DNA from: Actinomycetales bacterium | GTDB taxonomy: Bacteria; Actinomycetota; Actinomycetes; Nanopelagicales; Nanopelagicaceae | Length of the DNA: 57,839 nucleotides | Direction of reading: 5' to 3' | Assembly (NCBI GenBank): GCA_018970885.1 | Contig: JAGWVL010000003.1 | Coordinates: 1-57,839 of the forward strand | Shown here: positions 26,996 through 35,984 of the stretch, in pieces | Numbering within the stretch: the stretch's first letter is position 1 | Layout: every line of letters starts with the position of its first letter | Notes under the pieces: generated by a model | What the model was told of the DNA's origin: nothing | Database searches by the model: none | What the model saw: only the letters and a program-made list of their open reading frames with translations | Position numbers and translations under genes: made by a program

Positions 26996-27622
26996 CTACG
27001 AAAGCGCAAGAGCGATTGCTATACCCAAGATACCAATTGCAGAAATCGCAGTTAGAGATCTTCTTACCGATGTTTTCTGGATGTAGATAGCGGACTTCTT
27101 TACCGTCCAGATCAGTCCAATGTTCCAGGTTATCGAGATCAGTGCCCACACCGTGCCTAGGGCGATGATTCCAAATCCTAAAGATGTTTCCTTCGGTATA
27201 AATGATGGGATAAAAGCGACTGCGTAAACAGCGGCCTTTGCATTGGTTAAATTGGTAACCAACCCCAACCTAAATGATTCCCACGCCGAAAATGTGGTTG
27301 TGCTTTCCAGATCAAATTTTCCATACTCTTTTCGCAGAGAAAAAAATGTTTGAAGTGAAATAAATACAAGAAACAGAACTCCGGACCATTTCAGGATGGA
27401 ATAGGCGGTTTCAGAACGGGTGAATATTGCAGACAAACCGATTGCGCTAGAAACGCTCCACACCACAATGCCTAAACAGTTGCCTAGTGATGAGAGAAAT
27501 GCAGCTGAAGAGCCGCCCATAATTGATTGCCTTAAGACCATTGCCACGCCTTGTCCAGGCACCATAACGAGCAAAAGTGTTGCTAGAGCAAATGAAGGTA
27601 AGTTGCTCAGCAGCTGTGACAT
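26996..27622 (-). CDS. LysE family amino acid exporter
   Basis: A 208-residue membrane protein with about six helices; ALATLLLVMVPGQGVAMVLRQSIMGG is the family start with the conserved PG. Members export amino acids such as lysine, homoserine or threonine; the substrate cannot be told. The open frame continues upstream through tRNA-Val to 27697, but ATG 27622 is the natural start, with TACCTT (27630-27635) 7 bases before it. Confidence 0.88.
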   Translation of the reverse strand: MSQLLSNLPSFALATLLLVMVPGQGVAMVLRQSIMGGSSAAFLSSLGNCLGIVVWSVSSAIGLSAIFTRSETAYSILKWSGVLFLVFISLQTFFSLRKEYGKFDLESTTTFSAWESFRLGLVTNLTNAKAAVYAVAFIPSFIPKETSLGFGIIALGTVWALISITWNIGLIWTVKKSAIYIQKTSVRRSLTAISAIGILGIAIALALS

Positions 27623-27663
27623 AAGTCCAAAGGTACTAGCGTGAAGCTGGAAATGTTGTGAAG

Positions 27664-27735
27664 TGGACGATACTGGGATCGAACCAGTGACCCCCACAAT
27701 GTCAATGTGGTGCTCTACCGCTGAGCCAATCGTCC
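27664..27735 (-). tRNA. tRNA-Val (GAC)
   Basis: A 72-base cloverleaf: acceptor GGACGAT/ATCGTCC, D arm with TGGCTC...GAGC, anticodon stem CCACA/TGTGG with loop TTGACAT (anticodon GAC), T arm with GGTTCGATCCC. The 3' CCA is not encoded. It is the third of a Gly-Cys-Val set on the minus strand. Confidence 0.96.
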
Positions 27736-27762
27736 TAGGTGTGAGAACTATACAACAGTCAT

Positions 27763-28110
27763 TTAGCGTGAATAATCATCCTCAATACGCTCAATATCAT
27801 CCTCACCAAAGTAGGAACCGGTTTGAACCTCTATAAACACAAGCTCCCGAGATCCTTCATTTGCAATTCGATGTAAGTCACCTACCGCGACATCGACGGT
27901 TTCTCCAGCAACTTTTTGGAAATTTTCTCCATTCAATGTAACCATTGCAGTTCCTGAAATGATGAACCAATGTTCAGCCCTTTTTTGATGTCGCTGATAT
28001 GAAAGCCGTGAACCTGGATTTACATAGATGCATTTAACTTTGTGAATGTCGGATTCCTGCAAAACTTCATAACGCCCCCATGGTCTTACTGAGTCGTTAT
28101 CGATCATCAT
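27763..28110 (-). CDS. Cupin protein, mannose-6-phosphate isomerase type II-like
   Basis: A 115-residue single cupin: RPWGRYEVLQE at the N-terminus, PGSRLSYQRHQKRAEHWFIISG carrying the metal-binding histidines and glutamate, and GDLHRIANEG for the second motif. The closest family is the isomerase part of type II phosphomannose isomerase/GDP-mannose pyrophosphorylase, which would feed mannose to the PIM pathway encoded later in the window; that link is inference. Two ATG codons (28110, 28107) follow AGAGGA. It lies between tRNA-Cys and tRNA-Val. Confidence 0.82.
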   Translation of the reverse strand: MMIDNDSVRPWGRYEVLQESDIHKVKCIYVNPGSRLSYQRHQKRAEHWFIISGTAMVTLNGENFQKVAGETVDVAVGDLHRIANEGSRELVFIEVQTGSYFGEDDIERIEDDYSR

Positions 28111-28170
28111 CTGTCCTCTTGATCCGTTGGTGTCAATGTAGTCTTATTGTGACAACACCTTCATTAAAAG

Positions 28171-28244
28171 TGGAGGTCGGGACGGGATTTGAACCCGTGT
28201 AGAGGGATTTGCAGTCCCTTGCCTCGCCTCTCGGCCACCCGACC
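28171..28244 (-). tRNA. tRNA-Cys (GCA)
   Basis: A 74-base gene including an encoded CCA. Acceptor GGTCGGG/CCCGACC with discriminator T, anticodon stem AGGGA/TCCCT with loop CTGCAAA (anticodon GCA), T arm GGGTTCAAATCCC. Of the three tRNAs here only this one encodes CCA. Confidence 0.96.
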
Positions 28245-28307
28245 ATACAAATATCGCCGTCAGATTTTCATCTTCGAAGAGAGTTGAATCTAAACGGCGA
28301 ACATCAG

Positions 28308-28380
28308 AGCGGACGACCGGGTTCGAACCGGCGACCTGAACCTTGGCAAGGTTCCGCGCTACCAACTGCGCTACGTCCGC
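28308..28380 (-). tRNA. tRNA-Gly (GCC)
   Basis: A 73-base gene. Acceptor GCGGACG/CGTCCGC with discriminator T, anticodon stem GAACC/GGTTC with loop TTGCCAA (anticodon GCC), T arm CCGGTTCGAACCCGG. CCA is not encoded. It is the first gene of the tRNA set on its strand. Confidence 0.96.
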
Positions 28381-28390
28381 GAGGAGAGCA

Positions 28391-28420
28391 AATCTATCGC
28401 AGGAGAGCCGTAAGCGCCAA
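28391..28420 (-). promoter_or_regulatory. Promoter of the tRNA cluster
   Basis: On the minus strand TTGGCG (28415-28420), an 18-base spacer and TAGATT (28391-28396), 10 bases before the first base of tRNA-Gly. The spacing fits a start of transcription just ahead of the tRNA. Confidence 0.6.
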
Positions 28421-28448
28421 AGTGAAGGGGATTGGTTAGCGTTACCTC

Positions 28449-29441
28449 GTGGATTATGCCAAGGATGGAGCGATATTTTGGATGGGAGGTCGATTAGCAA
28501 CAGAGCTAATCGAGGTGTCTCATGATCCTTCCTGCCTTAACGATGGGCAATTCTGGGCGGTATCTACAACATTTGAGGGAGCATTCACCGCGGCAAAGTT
28601 TGCGACAGTAGTACATGCAGATTTTCCAAATGCATCATGGAATCCAATTTCTGCGCCGTGGACAAGTACTCCTGATCAATCCGGATATATCAACTATGTC
28701 GACAGGATTCGCGAATTGATCGCACAAGGATGGGTCTACCAAGTAAATGCCTGTCGTCAGATTTGCGCAGTGGATTCCAACCCAAATTTGCGTGGACTTT
28801 TTTCACGTATCTTGGAGAACAACCCCGCGCCATGGGCGAGTTATCTCGAAATTCCCGGGATCAATATTGCTTCTGCATCTCCGGAGCTATTTCTCAAGCG
28901 ATCCGGCAGTCGCGTGAAGACATCTCCGATAAAGGGAACGCAAAGCCTTGGTTCTGGTGATTTTGGTGTCAAGGATAAATCGGAGAACATCATGATCGTA
29001 GATTTAATGCGCAATGATCTTGGGATAATCTGCAAGAGTGGATCGGTTGAAGTAACACAACTTCTCTATAGTCAAGATCACCCAGGATTACAGCACCTAG
29101 TTTCCGATGTTGAGGGTGATCTAATAGATGGAATTAGTTGGAGCGACATTTTGCGAGCGGTTTCTCCTCCTGGTTCGGTAAGCGGAGCACCTAAATCTTC
29201 AGCACTATCTACCATCTCTGACAATGAAAAACCCCGTGGCCCGTATTGCGGAGCTTTGGGCTGGGTACACGGGGATGAGGCTGAACTTTCAGTTGCTATT
29301 CGTATCTTTTGGAAAGCGGACAAACTCTTCTTTGGAACAGGTGCCGGAATTACCTTTAGCAGTGACTCGCAGAAGGAATGGGAAGAGACTGAACTAAAAG
29401 CCTCCAGATTAGTAAAGATTGCAGCAGGACTTTACAAATGA
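28449..29441 (+). CDS. pabB: Aminodeoxychorismate synthase component I
   Basis: A 330-residue chorismate-utilising enzyme. The motif PIKGT (160-164) with lysine is that of aminodeoxychorismate synthase, where anthranilate synthase has PIAGT. RNDLGIICKSGSVEV, SPPGSVSGAPK and the C-terminal FGTGAGITFSSDSQKEW are the active-site regions. It is much shorter than usual because most of the N-terminal lobe is missing. It starts with GTG, 6 bases after TAGCGT, and overlaps pabC by ATGA, which supports the p-aminobenzoate role. The amidotransferase partner (PabA) is not in the window. Confidence 0.86.
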   Translation: MDYAKDGAIFWMGGRLATELIEVSHDPSCLNDGQFWAVSTTFEGAFTAAKFATVVHADFPNASWNPISAPWTSTPDQSGYINYVDRIRELIAQGWVYQVNACRQICAVDSNPNLRGLFSRILENNPAPWASYLEIPGINIASASPELFLKRSGSRVKTSPIKGTQSLGSGDFGVKDKSENIMIVDLMRNDLGIICKSGSVEVTQLLYSQDHPGLQHLVSDVEGDLIDGISWSDILRAVSPPGSVSGAPKSSALSTISDNEKPRGPYCGALGWVHGDEAELSVAIRIFWKADKLFFGTGAGITFSSDSQKEWEETELKASRLVKIAAGLYK

Positions 29442-30196
29442 AGGTAATTCAAAACGGCGCACTAGTAGATCTTGTCGATAGTCGCTGCAATGAGAAAGGT
29501 TGGATGGATGGTGCTGGTGTTTTTGAAACTATAAGAACTGTAAACAACGCACCATGGGCACTTTCACGACACATGCGTCGAGCGGTAATTAGCGCTAAAC
29601 AATTAGGCTTTTCCATTGCAAACGAGGAAGAACTTCGCAGCGCCGTTGCACTCTTATGCGAAGCTGAAAGAGCTCCAATAGGATTGTTGCGATTGTCATT
29701 TGGAGATGATGGCAACTGGGCGGCCGTACATTTGCCGTACCAAGAAAATAATCAACCTGCCGCTCTAATGACCTTGCAAAAACCAATTTCAGTTGTTGGT
29801 CAGCCCGTAAAGAGTTATCCGTATTCTCATCGGCTAGATATTTTGAACTTTGCTAAGAATGCAGGTTTTGATGAAGCGATCATCGTAAATGAACTGGGCA
29901 AGGTGTGTGAGGGATCTGTTACAAATCTGCTGATAAAACTTGATGGAAAATGGATAACTCCACCCATTAGCGATGGTGTTTTGCCCGGAATCATGCGAGC
30001 CCTAGTGATCGAATTTTGTGGTGCTTCAGTAAAAAGTATTGAAGAAGCAGATCTGCAGCGGGTCGAATCTGCTTTTCTATTGAGCAGCCTGCGAATCGCA
30101 CAACCTGTTTCGGCTATAGATGGAAGATTGTTGAAGCTATCACCTGAATTTGGCGCAGAAATTGAAGCGATGGCGCTGAAGACTTCGGTAGGCTAG
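29438..30196 (+). CDS. pabC: Aminodeoxychorismate lyase, class IV aminotransferase fold
   Basis: A 252-residue PLP enzyme that would release p-aminobenzoate from aminodeoxychorismate. The N-terminus [16 protein letters not shown] is typical, and K125 in VKSYPYS lies 20 residues before FDEAIIVN, the position of the PLP lysine. [12 protein letters not shown] and the GVLPGIMR segment near the C-terminus bind PLP phosphate and substrate. A D-amino acid or branched-chain aminotransferase has the same fold, but overlap with pabB favours PabC. Confidence 0.86.
   Translation: MKVIQNGALVDLVDSRCNEKGWMDGAGVFETIRTVNNAPWALSRHMRRAVISAKQLGFSIANEEELRSAVALLCEAERAPIGLLRLSFGDDGNWAAVHLPYQENNQPAALMTLQKPISVVGQPVKSYPYSHRLDILNFAKNAGFDEAIIVNELGKVCEGSVTNLLIKLDGKWITPPISDGVLPGIMRALVIEFCGASVKSIEEADLQRVESAFLLSSLRIAQPVSAIDGRLLKLSPEFGAEIEAMALKTSVG
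30189..30194 (+). promoter_or_regulatory. -10 box TAGGCT of thrS, leaderless spacing
   Basis: TAGGCT inside the last codons of pabC, followed by AGCGGC and ATG 30201. No Shine-Dalgarno is present. It would give thrS its own leaderless transcript. Confidence 0.55.
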
Positions 30197-30200
30197 CGGC

Positions 30201-32189
30201 ATGGCTCAGATCGCGATCACAGTTGATGGCCTCGCCCAACAGGTAGAAGCAGATCAGCGCCCGACCCATATATTCGCGGAAAACAAAGCGGTTGTTGTTT
30301 GTCGGGTAAATGGTGTTTTAAAGGATTTGTGGACCGAACTTGCCGAGGGTGATGTAGTTGAATCGGTTCTGATTTCTTCCCCTGATGGTTTAGCGGTATT
30401 ACGACACTCCACCGCACACGTTATGGCCCAAGCTGTTCAAGAGGTGTATGCAGATACTCGTCTTGGAATAGGCCCGCCGATTAAAGATGGTTTTTATTAC
30501 GATTTCGAGCCACGCAACACATTTAATCCTGATGATTTAGTCAAGATTGAAAGTGCAATGAGAAAGATAATTAAGGAAGGTCAACGATTCCGTCGTCGTG
30601 TAATCACCGAAGCGCAGGCGCTCAAGGAGTTGGCGCATGAACCATATAAATGTGAATTGATTGGGATTAAGGGTCCTGCGGGCGAAGAGGCTTCAGTTGA
30701 AGTAGGTGGTTCTGAGTTAACTATTTATGACAATTTGGGACGGGATGGAAATCCAGTATGGAGCGATCTATGTCGCGGTCCACATCTTCCAACGACCAAG
30801 TTGATTCCCGCATTCAAATTGATGCGCACCGCTGCTGCCTACTGGCGAGGTTCTGAAAAGAATCCAATGCTCCAAAGAATTTATGGAACAGCATGGCCAT
30901 CACAAGATGAACTCAACGCCTACCTTGAACTCCTTGCTGAAGCGGAAAAGCGTGATCATCGTCGTTTAGGTACAGAGTTAGATCTTTTCTCATTTCCAGA
31001 GGAGATCGGCTCTGGTTTAGCGGTTTTTCATCCGAAGGGCGGAATTGTTCGTCGTGCGATGGAGGATTACTCACGTGTTCGACATGAAGAAGAGAACTAC
31101 GAGTTTGTTTATTCACCTCATTTAACCAAGGCAGCGCTCTTTGAAACCTCTGGTCACCTACAGTGGTACGCCGATGGAATGTATCCACCCATGATTTTGG
31201 ATGAAGAGCTCAATGCTGATGGCACGGTAAAGAAAGCTGGCCAGCAGTACTACATGAAGCCGATGAACTGCCCATTCCACAACCTGATTTACAAATCCCG
31301 TGGACGTTCATATCGCGAACTTCCACTGAGACTATTTGAATTTGGAACCGTCTATCGTTACGAGAAATCAGGAGTTCTTCACGGAATTACACGAGCTCGT
31401 GGCTTTACACAGGATGATGCCCACATTTATTGCACTAAAGAGCAGATGGTGGGGGAGTTAGATTCATTGCTTACCTTCGTTCTTAACTTGTTGCGTGATT
31501 ATGGATTAAATGATTTCTACCTTGAACTTTCTACCAAAAATGAAGAGAAGTTTGTTGGTGAGGATGCTGATTGGGCTGAGGCAACAGAAGCTTTAAGAAA
31601 AGCTGCTACTGCACAAAATCTCGAACTTGTTCTAGATGAAGGAGGCGCGGCTTTTTACGGACCGAAGATTTCTGTGCAGGCAAAGGATGCGATTGGTCGA
31701 ACATGGCAGATGTCAACGATCCAAGTAGATTTCCAACTTCCGCAACGTTTTGAACTTGAATACTCTGCAACAGATGGAACCCGTCAAAGACCTGTCATGA
31801 TTCACAGAGCATTGTTCGGATCCATTGAACGATTCTTTGGTGTTTTGACTGAGCATTACAGCGGAGCATTTCCTCCCTGGTTAGCTCCAGTACAAGCAAT
31901 TGGAATTCCAGTTGCCGATACTTTTGCTGATTATTTGGGTGAGGTCATGCTTGCGATGCGCAAAGCTGGAATTCGAGCCGAGTTAGATGCATCGGATGAT
32001 CGCATGCAGAAAAAGGTGCGAAATGCACAGATGCAGAAGATCCCATTCATGGTCATCGCAGGTGAGGAAGATCAAAAGGCTGGAGCGGTTTCCTTCCGTT
32101 ATCGCAATGGCGAACAGAAAAATGGAATTCCAATTGCAGATGCGATAGCTGAGATTAAAAAGGTTGTCGCCGAACGTACTCAGGTGTGA
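30201..32189 (+). CDS. thrS: Threonyl-tRNA synthetase
   Basis: A 662-residue class II synthetase with the full domain order: TGS (about 1-65), second additional editing domain with [12 protein letters not shown], catalytic core with [10 protein letters not shown] (zinc cysteine), [30 protein letters not shown] (motif 2 region, zinc histidine) and [13 protein letters not shown] (motif 3), then the anticodon-binding domain. It is the first gene of the thrS-HIT pair and has its own TAGGCT box. Confidence 0.97.
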   Translation: MAQIAITVDGLAQQVEADQRPTHIFAENKAVVVCRVNGVLKDLWTELAEGDVVESVLISSPDGLAVLRHSTAHVMAQAVQEVYADTRLGIGPPIKDGFYYDFEPRNTFNPDDLVKIESAMRKIIKEGQRFRRRVITEAQALKELAHEPYKCELIGIKGPAGEEASVEVGGSELTIYDNLGRDGNPVWSDLCRGPHLPTTKLIPAFKLMRTAAAYWRGSEKNPMLQRIYGTAWPSQDELNAYLELLAEAEKRDHRRLGTELDLFSFPEEIGSGLAVFHPKGGIVRRAMEDYSRVRHEEENYEFVYSPHLTKAALFETSGHLQWYADGMYPPMILDEELNADGTVKKAGQQYYMKPMNCPFHNLIYKSRGRSYRELPLRLFEFGTVYRYEKSGVLHGITRARGFTQDDAHIYCTKEQMVGELDSLLTFVLNLLRDYGLNDFYLELSTKNEEKFVGEDADWAEATEALRKAATAQNLELVLDEGGAAFYGPKISVQAKDAIGRTWQMSTIQVDFQLPQRFELEYSATDGTRQRPVMIHRALFGSIERFFGVLTEHYSGAFPPWLAPVQAIGIPVADTFADYLGEVMLAMRKAGIRAELDASDDRMQKKVRNAQMQKIPFMVIAGEEDQKAGAVSFRYRNGEQKNGIPIADAIAEIKKVVAERTQV

Positions 32190-32192
32190 TCA

Positions 32193-32720
32193 ATGAGCCA
32201 CGAAATCAATGGTGCAGGGATGCCCGATGGCTGGCAACGTTTATGGGCACCACATCGTCTCGAATACCTACGTGGAGAAAATAGACCACTAGCAGGCAAT
32301 GATGTCTCGTGCCCGTTTTGCGAAATTCCTGCAAAGGATGATCAAGCGGGTTTGATTGTGCACAGAGGGAAAAATGCTTATGTAGTGATGAACCTGTACC
32401 CATACAACCCAGGACATCTTTTGGTCTGTGCATTGAGACATGTTGCTGATTTAACTGATTTAACCGTTGAAGAGCGGAACGAAATTACCGATCTGACTTC
32501 TCATGCCATGACAACAATCCGCAAAGTTTCATCGCCTGAAGGATTCAACCTTGGTATGAATCAAGGAGCAATTGCGGGTGCTGGAGTAGCTGCCCACATT
32601 CACCAACATGTTGTTCCACGTTGGGGCGGGGATGCAAACTTTATGCCGATAATTGGGAAAACAAAGGTCTTACCTCAGCTGCTGCATTTGACTCGAGAAG
32701 AGATCGCAGCTGCTTGGTAG
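32193..32720 (+). CDS. HIT family nucleotide hydrolase/phosphorylase
   Basis: A 175-residue histidine triad protein. H135, H137 and H139 are in HIHQHVVPRW, and C40 and C43 (CPFC) form a probable zinc site with histidines. This branch in actinobacteria includes diadenosine tetraphosphate phosphorylase, encoded like this gene after thrS. Ap4A produced by aminoacyl-tRNA synthetases would be the natural substrate. It starts 3 bases after thrS and abuts the convergent gene with no gap. Confidence 0.9.
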   Translation: MSHEINGAGMPDGWQRLWAPHRLEYLRGENRPLAGNDVSCPFCEIPAKDDQAGLIVHRGKNAYVVMNLYPYNPGHLLVCALRHVADLTDLTVEERNEITDLTSHAMTTIRKVSSPEGFNLGMNQGAIAGAGVAAHIHQHVVPRWGGDANFMPIIGKTKVLPQLLHLTREEIAAAW

Positions 32721-33302
32721 CTATTGAAGTTCCTCAATGTACCGCCTCACAATATCGACACCGATCCCTTTTTCAATCCAGAGCGGAATCGCTGGAAAAA
32801 GTAATCCCGCAGGAAATGCTTGCTCGCCAGAGCTCTGTATCAACTCTAAGTACTCATCTCTAAACTCTTGAACCAAGGTTTGATGCTCGGGTTCACTCAT
32901 TCGGGTTGAAGGTGGAGAGGTTGAGTAATCGATGATCGATAAATCCACTAGCGAAATAAGTGCAACTGGTAACCCTTGTTCATCATGTAAAACTAAAAAT
33001 GGGGTAGCCATCGGAGCGAAAACACGATTAGCAATCATCACTGCATCATCGAAATCTGCCTCTTGCTTTTCCAAGTGCGTGACCACAACCAGACGTGGAA
33101 TTTGAAACTCATCTAGATCAGCCCACAATTGGATTGTCTGTTGATCTATGCCAGTAGCTGGATTAATTGCAAAGATGGCCAAATCGCTATCGCTGTGAAC
33201 CTCTTGGGTAAAAACACCAGCAAAGGTTTTAGCCACTAGTTCAGGCTCAGCGCTGGCATGGCCGTAGACGTGAATCTTGCCCTTGGGGATTTGTGTTTGC
33301 AC
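32721..33302 (-). CDS. Degenerate EF-G-like G domain protein (pseudo-GTPase)
   Basis: A 193-residue protein whose segments line up in order with the G domain of elongation factor G: IHVYGHASAEPEL replaces the P-loop (GHxxSGKTTL), DLAIFAINPATGIDQQTIQLW matches the avavDgveGvepqt stretch, IPRLVVVTHLEKQEADF matches the vpricfvNKmDkxgADF region with NKxD replaced by THLE, and the end LLFPAIPLWIEKGIGVDIVRRYIEEL matches the kivPV..gSA..n.GvqpLLdavv.yl region. The switch regions and DTPG are deleted. It should bind no GTP. GTG 33302 is 6 bases after TAGGCT. The function is unknown. Confidence 0.72.
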   Translation of the reverse strand: MQTQIPKGKIHVYGHASAEPELVAKTFAGVFTQEVHSDSDLAIFAINPATGIDQQTIQLWADLDEFQIPRLVVVTHLEKQEADFDDAVMIANRVFAPMATPFLVLHDEQGLPVALISLVDLSIIDYSTSPPSTRMSEPEHQTLVQEFRDEYLELIQSSGEQAFPAGLLFPAIPLWIEKGIGVDIVRRYIEELQ

Positions 33303-33308
33303 TGGGTC

Positions 33309-33318
33309 AGCCTACGAT
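33309..33318. promoter_or_regulatory. Overlapping divergent -10 boxes
   Basis: Minus-strand TAGGCT (33309-33314) is 6 bases before GTG 33302 of the EF-G-like gene; plus-strand TACGAT (33313-33318) is 8 bases before ATG 33327 of pgsA, with TTGTGT (33291-33296) as a possible -35 at 16 bases. The two boxes share two bases, so polymerase cannot occupy both. Confidence 0.5.
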
Positions 33319-33326
33319 GGTCCTTG

Positions 33327-33920
33327 ATGTTAAGCGCACGTTTAAAGCCAGCGGTCACTCGGGTTATTACCCCCGTGGCAGCTTTTGCACTGCGTCGAGG
33401 AATCACTCCGAATGTGGTTACCTGGGTAGGTGCGGTGGGCGTTGTCAGCTGCGCGCTTTACTTCTATCCGCGGGGTAATTTTTTCGTTGGAACCCTTGCA
33501 ATCTGCATACTGGCGTTGAGTGATCTTTTTGATGGAACCATGGCGAGATTATCGAGCGCAGGTTCTAGCAAGTGGGGTGGCTTCTTGGATTCGACTATTG
33601 ATCGAATAACCGATTCGTCGATTTTGATAGGTGTTTCAATCTATTTGATAAATCACGATGATCAATTGTCGTATGTAGTTTTGGGGACTCTAGTGACAGG
33701 GTTATTGGTTCCATACATACGAGCAAAAGCCGAGAGTTTTGGAATCGATTGTTCTGGAGGAATTGCAGAGCGAACCGAACGCCTAATTATATCTCTGGCA
33801 GCTATTGGATTTGATGGTTTGGGTGTTCCTTATGTGCTTGCGATTGGAATGTGGGTTCTAGCCATACTTGGATCATTCACCGTGATTCAAAGAATGTTAA
33901 TCATAAAGCGAGCAATCTAA
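33327..33920 (+). CDS. pgsA: Phosphatidylinositol phosphate synthase (CDP-alcohol phosphotransferase)
   Basis: A 197-residue membrane enzyme. The CDP-alcohol motif DG..AR........G...D...D reads DGTMARLSSAGSSKWGGFLDSTID, with about six hydrophobic helices. In actinobacteria the gene between the HIT protein and patA makes phosphatidylinositol phosphate, the base of PIM lipids. The frame is open to 33258, but ATG 33327 removes an unlikely hydrophilic leader and is 8 bases after TACGAT. Confidence 0.92.
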   Translation: MLSARLKPAVTRVITPVAAFALRRGITPNVVTWVGAVGVVSCALYFYPRGNFFVGTLAICILALSDLFDGTMARLSSAGSSKWGGFLDSTIDRITDSSILIGVSIYLINHDDQLSYVVLGTLVTGLLVPYIRAKAESFGIDCSGGIAERTERLIISLAAIGFDGLGVPYVLAIGMWVLAILGSFTVIQRMLIIKRAI

Positions 33921-33921
33921 A

Positions 33922-34806
33922 GTGAAAGAGAATTTATCTGCTCACCTTTACTTTGCAGGCTGGCGTTTGGTCAGATGGCTACCAGAAAAGACCGCCTACA
34001 ACTTGGCCTATCGAGTGGCAGATTACTTAGTAAAACAAAATGGGAAAAATGTTCAAAGATTAAGGTCCAATCTTGAGCGTACTCAACCATCGATTACCAA
34101 ACTGAACTTGGATTTACTTGTGATAGAGGCTATGCGTTCATACATGCGTTACTGGGTGGACACCTTTCGCTTTCCTGATTGGTCCGCAGACCGAGTATCT
34201 GGGACTGTGTCAGTCACAAATGAGCACTTACTTCTCGACGCGGTGGCGGCTAAGACCGGCGTTATAGTTGCCCTTCCTCATGCAGGTAACTGGGATCACG
34301 CCGGAGCATATTTTTGCGCTAAAGGAATTCCCCTAGTCACAGTCGCAGAGCGATTAAGGCCAGAGAAACTGTTTCTTAAGTTCCTTGCATACCGAGAAGC
34401 AATGGGAATGGAAGTACTGCCACTTGATGGCGCAGTTCTGGACACTTTGGTACAACGGTTGCGACAAGGCGCTTTAGTTGCACTTGTTGCTGACCGAGAT
34501 CTATCTCGTTCGGGTGTTGATGTTGAATTCTTCAATGGCACAGCGCGAATGCCACCTGGCCCCGCACTGCTAGCTCTTAAAACGCAAGCACCTCTTATTA
34601 CAGCCTTTGTTTCCTATACCGAAAAGGGAATTCATATCGATTTCAAGAGTGTTGATTTACCTAATGCAGGAGAAGAAAGTGAAAAGGTACGAAAGATTGT
34701 TCAGCTGACCGCAAAGCATTTTGAGCAGGGAATTTCGCAAACTCCTCAAGATTGGCACATGTTGCAACGAATATGGATTGATGGCGACTTTAAGGAGCGT
34801 GAGTAA
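33922..34806 (+). CDS. patA: Phosphatidylinositol mannoside acyltransferase
   Basis: A 294-residue member of the lysophospholipid acyltransferase family (LpxL/HtrB-like). The HX4D active site is H120-AGNW-D125. It would acylate the mannose of PIM1/PIM2 on the inner face of the membrane. It starts with GTG one base after pgsA and overlaps pimA by one base (TAATG), so pgsA, patA and pimA form one unit. Confidence 0.92.
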   Translation: MKENLSAHLYFAGWRLVRWLPEKTAYNLAYRVADYLVKQNGKNVQRLRSNLERTQPSITKLNLDLLVIEAMRSYMRYWVDTFRFPDWSADRVSGTVSVTNEHLLLDAVAAKTGVIVALPHAGNWDHAGAYFCAKGIPLVTVAERLRPEKLFLKFLAYREAMGMEVLPLDGAVLDTLVQRLRQGALVALVADRDLSRSGVDVEFFNGTARMPPGPALLALKTQAPLITAFVSYTEKGIHIDFKSVDLPNAGEESEKVRKIVQLTAKHFEQGISQTPQDWHMLQRIWIDGDFKERE

Positions 34807-35984
34807 TGCTTACCCGTTCTTTAAAGATCGGAATTGTCTGTCCCTATAGCTGGGACACACCTGGGGGAGTGCAAAACCATATCCGTGATCTGGCAGAATT
34901 TTTGATTGCTTCAGGCCACGAGGTATCGGTTCTTGCCCCCGCAATTGATGAATCTAATTTGCCAAATTACGTGGTCCATGCTGGAAAACCAATCTCAATT
35001 CCGTATAACGGCGCAGTTGCTCGAGTTCTCTTTGGACCGGTTGCCTTTGCTCGTGTGCGTCAGTGGATATCACAGGGAGATTTTGACCTTCTTCACCTTC
35101 ATGAACCCGCTATTCCATCAATATCACTCTTGTCCTGCTGGGCCGCAGATGGACCGATGGTCGGAACATTTCATGCAGCTGCAAAGCGTCAGAAGATCAT
35201 CTTTGCAATTGGACCAATTCTTGAGCCAGCGATTGAAAAATTGTCGGCTCGCATTGCTGTTTCAGAAGCTGCACGTTTAACTCTGACCGATCATTTAGAT
35301 ACTGATGCGATCATTATTCCCAATGGCATTTACGCAAGTCGGTATGCGCATGGAAGGCGTGAAGAAAAATGGTCTGGAAACACCATTGGATTTATCGGAA
35401 GATTTGAAGAGCCGCGAAAGGGATTGAGTGTTTTAGTAGAAGCTTTACCTGTAATCGCTCGTTTTGCGCCAGATGTAAAGGTTTTTGTTGCAGGACCCGG
35501 AGATCCCGATGAGGTAATTGAGAGCATTGATCCGCAATTGCGTCATCGTTTTGAGTTTCTTGGCAAAATAAGTGAAGAAGAGAAGGCAGATTTCATGTCC
35601 TCAGTCTCTGTTTACGTTGCGCCTAACACTGGTGGTGAATCCTTCGGAATTATCTTGGCTGAAGCATTAGCAGGTGGTGCATGCGTTGTAGCCAGTGACA
35701 TCCCCGCATTCGATGACCTTTTGGGACACGGTCAATTCGGAGCACTCTTTGAATCAGAGAGTCCAACTGAGTTGGCTAAGGTCGTTATCGAACTACTACG
35801 TGATAAAGAAAAGCGCCAGACTTTGTCAGCTGCTGGAAGAACTCATGCTCAAAAATTTGATTGGGCGGTAGTTGCACAGCAAATTTACTCCGTTTACGAG
35901 ATGTCAATTGTTGGAAGTGAAAAGGTGCGTTTAGCATCTGATACGCGCCCTTGGAATCGTTTCCTCAACAAGGATGATAAATAA
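34806..35984 (+). CDS. pimA: Phosphatidyl-myo-inositol mannosyltransferase
   Basis: A 392-residue GT4 glycosyltransferase using GDP-mannose to start PIM synthesis. The N-terminal KIGIVCPYSWDTPGGVQNHI loop and HLHEPAIPS bind acceptor, and the C-terminal GGESFGIILAEALAGG carries the E-X7-E donor site. The gene order pgsA-patA-pimA supports the assignment. It overlaps the next gene by one base. Confidence 0.94.
   Translation: MLTRSLKIGIVCPYSWDTPGGVQNHIRDLAEFLIASGHEVSVLAPAIDESNLPNYVVHAGKPISIPYNGAVARVLFGPVAFARVRQWISQGDFDLLHLHEPAIPSISLLSCWAADGPMVGTFHAAAKRQKIIFAIGPILEPAIEKLSARIAVSEAARLTLTDHLDTDAIIIPNGIYASRYAHGRREEKWSGNTIGFIGRFEEPRKGLSVLVEALPVIARFAPDVKVFVAGPGDPDEVIESIDPQLRHRFEFLGKISEEEKADFMSSVSVYVAPNTGGESFGIILAEALAGGACVVASDIPAFDDLLGHGQFGALFESESPTELAKVVIELLRDKEKRQTLSAAGRTHAQKFDWAVVAQQIYSVYEMSIVGSEKVRLASDTRPWNRFLNKDDK

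Noticed and set aside
27623-27697. N-terminal extension of the LysE frame (GSIPVSSTS region)
   Set aside because: This stretch is the read-through of the tRNA-Val 3' half; the exporter begins with a normal first helix at ATG 27622.
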